Assembly: GCA_050260355.1 (NCBI GenBank)
Contig: JBLNBZ010000004.1
Coordinates: 1-8,730 of the forward strand
DNA: 8,730 bases
Direction: 5' to 3'
Source of the DNA: CADEFX01 sp050260355
GTDB taxonomy: Bacteria; Pseudomonadota; Alphaproteobacteria; Rhizobiales; Hyphomicrobiaceae
Positions 6,219 to 8,730 of this stretch are shown here, in pieces (position 1 is the first letter of the stretch; the number at the start of each line of letters is the position of its first letter). The position numbers and the translations under genes are program-made. The notes under the pieces are model-generated. The model saw nothing but the letters and a program-made list of their open reading frames with translations. It searched no databases and was not told the DNA's origin.

Positions 6219-7007
6219 CTACCACGTGACGCCGGGGTGCGCACGCGCCAGGACCTGCATCTCGGCCAGCATCTTCCCCAGCTGCTCGGTATGGCGGCCC
6301 GCCCGGCCGCCGGTCTGCATGTAGCGGTCGCCGGGGCGATCGAGGGTGGCCTGGTCGAGAACGCGCATGACCGTACTCTGCCAGATGGGCCGGATGCGCT
6401 CGCGGTCGACGGCAACGCCGCCGGCGACAAGGGCCGCCTCGCCGCCGTCCATCTCGAACAGCTCGCCCGAGTAGGCCCAAAGCTCATCCAGCGCCTCGGC
6501 CGCGCGCCGATGGCTCTCCGCGGTTCCATCTCCCAGCCGGATGGTCCATTCGGAGGCGTGGCGCACGTGATAGGCCATCTCCTTCACGGCCTTGCCCGCG
6601 ATGCCGGCGAGGTGTGGATCGGGCGACCTCGCCAGCGCCTCGAAGTAAGGATGCATGAAGGCCGCATACAGGAGATGCCGGATCATGGTCGCGGCGAAGT
6701 CGCCGTTCGGCTGCTCCACCAGCAGGATGTTGCGGAACTCGTGGGCGTCGCGGAAGTAGGCGAGCTGATCCTCGTTGCGTCCTTTGCCTTCGACCTCTGC
6801 GGCATAGCCGTAGAGCAGGCGCGCCTGCCCGATCAGGTCGAGCGCGAGGTTGGAAAGGGCGATGTCCTCCTCCAGCATCGGCGCCCTGCCGGACCATTCG
6901 GACAGACGGTGTCCCAGCACCAGTGCGTCGTCCGCGAGGGCGATGGCATACGTGAACAGATCCATAGGCGCCGGCATGCCGGTCGCAAGTGTGGCAGCGC
7001 CGGTCAC
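6219..7007 (-). CDS. paaC: PaaC, structural subunit of phenylacetyl-CoA 1,2-epoxidase
   Basis: PaaC is a ferritin-like helical subunit lacking a catalytic di-iron centre; it pairs with PaaA in the PaaABCE monooxygenase that turns phenylacetyl-CoA into ring-1,2-epoxyphenylacetyl-CoA. Diagnostic stretches are LADDALVLGHRLSEWSGRAP, LDLIGQARLLYGYAAEVEG, FRNILLVEQPNGDFA, KAVKEMAYHVRHASEW and, at the end, HTEQLGKMLAEMQ with a final Trp. The chosen start is GTG at 7005-7007, whose last two bases overlap the paaB stop (GTGA), implying translational coupling; this gives 262 residues. In-frame ATGs at 6975-6977 and 6963-6965 would give 252 and 248 residues, nearer E. coli PaaC (248), but neither has a visible Shine-Dalgarno. 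The function call is firm, the start only moderate. The stop TAG is at 6219-6221, and no paaD or paaE follows. Confidence 0.94.
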   Translation of the reverse strand: MTGAATLATGMPAPMDLFTYAIALADDALVLGHRLSEWSGRAPMLEEDIALSNLALDLIGQARLLYGYAAEVEGKGRNEDQLAYFRDAHEFRNILLVEQPNGDFAATMIRHLLYAAFMHPYFEALARSPDPHLAGIAGKAVKEMAYHVRHASEWTIRLGDGTAESHRRAAEALDELWAYSGELFEMDGGEAALVAGGVAVDRERIRPIWQSTVMRVLDQATLDRPGDRYMQTGGRAGRHTEQLGKMLAEMQVLARAHPGVTW

Positions 7008-7291
7008 ATGTGGCCCACGTCGTCGGGGATCTTGTAGAAGGTCGGATGCCGGTAGATCTTCGACCCGGTCGGCTCGAACATCTCGTCCTTCTCCGCGGGA
7101 TCGGACGCGATGATCGCTGTCGATGGCACGATCCAGATCGACACGCTCTCGCCTCGCCTGGTGTAGACGTCGCGCGCCGCCTGCAGGGCCATGGTCGCGT
7201 CCGGCGCGTGCACGCTGCCGCAATGCTTGTGCGGAAGGCCCGAGCGGTTGCGGATGAAGACTTCCCAGAGCGGCATCATGGGCTCGGGCAT
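7004..7291 (-). CDS. paaB: PaaB, small subunit of phenylacetyl-CoA 1,2-epoxidase
   Basis: A 95-residue protein, the usual PaaB length, with the family's hallmarks throughout: WEVFIRNRSGLPHKHCGSVH near the start, ALQAARDVYTRRGE, SIWIVPSTAIIAS and the terminal KIYRHPTFYKIPDDVGHM. PaaB bridges PaaA-PaaC units in the multicomponent epoxidase and is needed for activity. The ATG at 7289-7291 has GGAGG 5 bases upstream and starts exactly where the family starts; an upstream in-frame ATG at 7360 lies inside paaA and gives a low-complexity extension, so it is rejected. It lies 16 bases after the paaA stop and overlaps the proposed paaC start, so the three genes form one operon. Confidence 0.97.
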   Translation of the reverse strand: MPEPMMPLWEVFIRNRSGLPHKHCGSVHAPDATMALQAARDVYTRRGESVSIWIVPSTAIIASDPAEKDEMFEPTGSKIYRHPTFYKIPDDVGHM

Positions 7292-7307
7292 GCGTGCCTC
7301 CGTGTCG

Positions 7308-8312
7308 CTACTCCGCCGCCGCAAGGCTGCTCGCCGCACGCGCGGCCTGCTTCCTCGCATACGCCATCGCCGCCTCGCGCACCCAGGCGCCGTCCTGCTC
7401 GACCTGCCGGCGCACCTTCATGCGCAGGCGATTGCAAGGCCCGTCTCCGGCCAGCACGCGCTTGAACTCGGACCAGTCGATGGGGCCGATCTGCCAATGC
7501 CCCGTCGCCTCGTCCAGCTTCAGCTCGGGATCAGGAAAGGTCAGCCCCAGATAATGCCCCTGGGGCACGGTCGCATCGATGAACTTCTGGCGCAGCTCGT
7601 CGTTGGAGAAGCGCTTGATCTTCCACTTCATGGTCTCGGCGCTGTGCAGGCTGTCCTTGTCGGAGGGGCCGAACATCATGAGGCTCGGCCACCACCAGCG
7701 GTTCAGCGCGTCCTGCGCCATCGCCTTCTGCGCATCGCTGCCGCGGCAGAGGGTGAGCATGATCTCGTAGCCCTGGCGCTGGTGGAAGCTCTCCTCCTGG
7801 CAGATGCGGATCATGGCGCGCGCGTAGGGCCCGTAGCTGCAGCGGCACAGCGGGATCTGGTTCATGATCGCCGCGCCGTCGACGAGCCAGCCGATGGCGC
7901 CGATGTCGGCCCAGCTCAGGGTCGGATAATTGAAAATCGAGGAGTACTTGGCCTTGCCGGAGAGGAGCTGCTCGTAGAGCTCCTCGCGGGACACGCCGAG
8001 CGTCTCGGCGGCGGCGTAAAGGTAGAGGCCGTGGCCGGCCTCGTCCTGCACCTTGGCCAGCAGCGCAGCCTTGCGTTTCAGCGACGGTGCGCGCGTAATC
8101 CAGTTGCCCTCGGGCTGCATGCCGATGACCTCGGAGTGGGCGTGCTGCGAGATCTGGCGCACGAGGTTGCGCCGGTAGGCCTGCGGCATCCAGTCGTTCG
8201 GCTCGACCTTCTCGTCGCGGCCGACCCGCGTCTCGAACTGTGTCAACCGCTCGACGTCTTCCGGCGCGCCGGGGTCCTGCGGTTCCCTGCTGTTGAGCGC
8301 CTGGGTGTACAT
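7308..8312 (-). CDS. paaA: PaaA, catalytic di-iron subunit of phenylacetyl-CoA 1,2-epoxidase
   Basis: A 334-residue bacterial multicomponent monooxygenase alpha subunit (E. coli PaaA has about 309). With O2 and electrons from PaaE it epoxidises the aromatic ring of phenylacetyl-CoA, the committed step of aerobic phenylacetate breakdown. Candidate iron ligands on the ferritin-like helices are Glu61 (HAHSEVIGMQPEGNW), Glu91 and His94 (VQDEAGHG), Asp145 (GWLVDGAA), and Glu173/Glu174 with His177 (QEESFHQRQG), so the site looks intact. Other family stretches are AKYSSIFNYPTLSWADIG, NRWWWPSLMMFGPSD and PQGHYLGLTFPDPEL. The ATG at 8310-8312 has GAGAGGA about 5 bases upstream. The N-terminal ~20 residues extend beyond the E. 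coli form and the C-terminus ends in an Ala-rich tail. It is the first gene of paaABC, with a 400-base non-coding region upstream. Confidence 0.97.
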   Translation of the reverse strand: MYTQALNSREPQDPGAPEDVERLTQFETRVGRDEKVEPNDWMPQAYRRNLVRQISQHAHSEVIGMQPEGNWITRAPSLKRKAALLAKVQDEAGHGLYLYAAAETLGVSREELYEQLLSGKAKYSSIFNYPTLSWADIGAIGWLVDGAAIMNQIPLCRCSYGPYARAMIRICQEESFHQRQGYEIMLTLCRGSDAQKAMAQDALNRWWWPSLMMFGPSDKDSLHSAETMKWKIKRFSNDELRQKFIDATVPQGHYLGLTFPDPELKLDEATGHWQIGPIDWSEFKRVLAGDGPCNRLRMKVRRQVEQDGAWVREAAMAYARKQAARAASSLAAAE

Positions 8313-8357
8313 GGGCGTCCTCTCAGGACCGGAGTGGGGCTTCGAGGCAATGGCCGG

Positions 8358-8399
8358 GTTATCTCATGGAATTGGTGCCGCTCCAAGCCGGCGGGCACC
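8358..8399 (-). promoter_or_regulatory. Possible paaA promoter with overlapping dyad
   Basis: On the minus strand TTGGAG (8381-8386) and GATAAC (8358-8363) are separated by 17 bases, a weak sigma-70-like pair (3/6 and 4/6 to consensus) about 45 bases before the paaA ATG. A perfect 6-bp inverted repeat GGTGCC (8374-8379) / GGCACC (8394-8399) with a 14-base spacer flanks the -35 box and could bind a repressor. The AACG/CGTT palindrome described for some PaaR regulators is not evident. Confidence 0.3.
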
Positions 8400-8408
8400 G
8401 CGCCTTTG

Positions 8409-8468
8409 ATCCTGATGGCCGGGCAGGCAAGCCCGAGGATGACATTTGCGGGGCGGTCGCGCTGTCAT
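8409..8468. repeat. Palindromic intergenic repeat (REP-like)
   Basis: ATCCT (8409-8413) pairs with AGGAT (8436-8440), and inside it CGGGC (8420-8424) pairs with GCCCG (8431-8435) around a 6-base loop, leaving a 6-base left bulge. The adjoining ATGACA (8439-8444) and TGTCAT (8463-8468) form a further perfect dyad. Such CGGGC..GCCCG..GATGAC elements are common between genes in Bradyrhizobium-like genomes, as I remember them. Confidence 0.5.
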
Positions 8469-8496
8469 GGCTCGCGCAACACAAGTGGAGGCGCGT

Positions 8497-8525
8497 CTGG
8501 GGTCCCGGCGAAGGCCGGAACCCAG
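8497..8525. repeat. Palindromic repeat with CCGGC-GAAG-GCCGG core
   Basis: The perfect core CCGGC (8505-8509), loop GAAG, GCCGG (8514-8518) extends outward through GGGT/ACCC and CT/AG, with one mismatch and one bulged G, to 8497-8525. Read on the minus strand the core is CCGGCCTTCGCCGG, a motif typical of dispersed alphaproteobacterial intergenic palindromes. It can form a stable hairpin upstream of paaA but shows no T-run. Confidence 0.6.
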
Positions 8526-8730
8526 GTGCCGGGCCCCTTGCGTTGTCTCAGTTGCGTCGGCGCACGCGATCCGCAGCGCCTGCAGCGCACGAAAATTATC
8601 CCCGCTGCTCGGCGTGCGCATATGCTGTGGCCATCCCGCTCCAATCACGCGTGGGCTGCGGGTGCGAGCTGGGCACTTGCGGAGGAGCGGGAGCAACGAA
8701 CGGGCACGAGACATCAGCGAATCCGTGCCG

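Larger units (their letters stand above)
8313..8730. other. 418-base gene-free region upstream of paaA
   Basis: No believable gene is seen up to the window edge. The first ~90 bases carry a possible promoter and dyad for paaABC. The stretch 8409-8525 is made of palindromic repeats, and a minus-strand frame crossing it has the arginine/proline-rich, family-less look of translated repeats. The final ~200 bases (8526-8730) show nothing I can name. Confidence 0.65.

Noticed and set aside
6978..7223. Longest version of the paaC frame, starting inside paaB
   Set aside because: The extra residues are paaB read in another frame (Arg-rich, no family match); the coupled GTG at 7005-7007 or later ATGs are the credible starts.
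8364..8714. Minus-strand frame of 116 codons upstream of paaA
   Set aside because: It crosses both palindromic repeats and reads like translated repeat sequence, with no domain.
1..8730. CRISPR array, tRNA, rRNA, insertion sequence, toxin-antitoxin or phage-defence system
   Set aside because: No direct-repeat array, RNA gene fold, transposase or defence-type gene was seen; apart from the hairpin-rich gap the content is ordinary metabolic and housekeeping genes.

Overview
The window looks like chromosomal DNA from a high-GC alphaproteobacterium, most likely Hyphomicrobiales (Bradyrhizobium/Pseudolabrys/Rhodoplanes-like). The reasons are GC-rich third positions, the gene trio thioredoxin/TPR protein - LON-domain protein - Trm112, an alphaproteobacterial-style phenylacetate oxygenase, and GC-rich palindromic repeats between genes. 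The assignment rests on remembered family resemblance, not on a search. Nine protein genes are supported. No RNA gene, insertion sequence, CRISPR array or phage gene was seen.

Layout: (1) 1-1419, plus strand: the 3' part of a divergent gamma-glutamyltransferase-family gene, cut by the window edge. (2) 1465-2937, minus strand: a class A FAD monooxygenase (PheA/TfdB/Rox-like), convergent with the first gene and less GC-rich than the rest. (3) 2938-3395: a 458-base gap without a gene. It holds a 16-bp operator-like dyad and then a chain of inverted repeats, including one imperfect 18-bp stem. (4) 3396-4154, minus: a glutathione S-transferase resembling LigF-type beta-etherases. (5) 4208-6051, minus: a tight proteostasis cluster read as chaperedoxin (CnoX/YbbN-like), LON substrate-binding-domain protein and Trm112-family protein. 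(6) 6219-8312, minus: paaA-paaB-paaC, the oxygenase core of the phenylacetyl-CoA epoxidase. (7) 8313-8730: a non-coding region with a possible paaA promoter/operator and palindromic repeats.

How the genes fit together: PaaA, PaaB and PaaC form the catalytic and structural part of the enzyme that epoxidises the ring of phenylacetyl-CoA. The usual next genes paaD and paaE (maturation factor and reductase) are absent, so they must lie elsewhere if the pathway works. The CnoX-LON-Trm112 cluster is a separate housekeeping-type unit. The flavin monooxygenase and the LigF-like GST are both plausible aromatic-compound or detoxification enzymes, but a shared pathway with Paa is only inference.

No clearly new multi-gene system is visible. 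The least explained element is the hairpin-rich segment at about 3161-3365. Secondary points of interest are the altered substrate-binding motifs of the GGT-like protein, the loss of cysteines in the Trm112 protein, and the regulator-less operator upstream of the monooxygenase.
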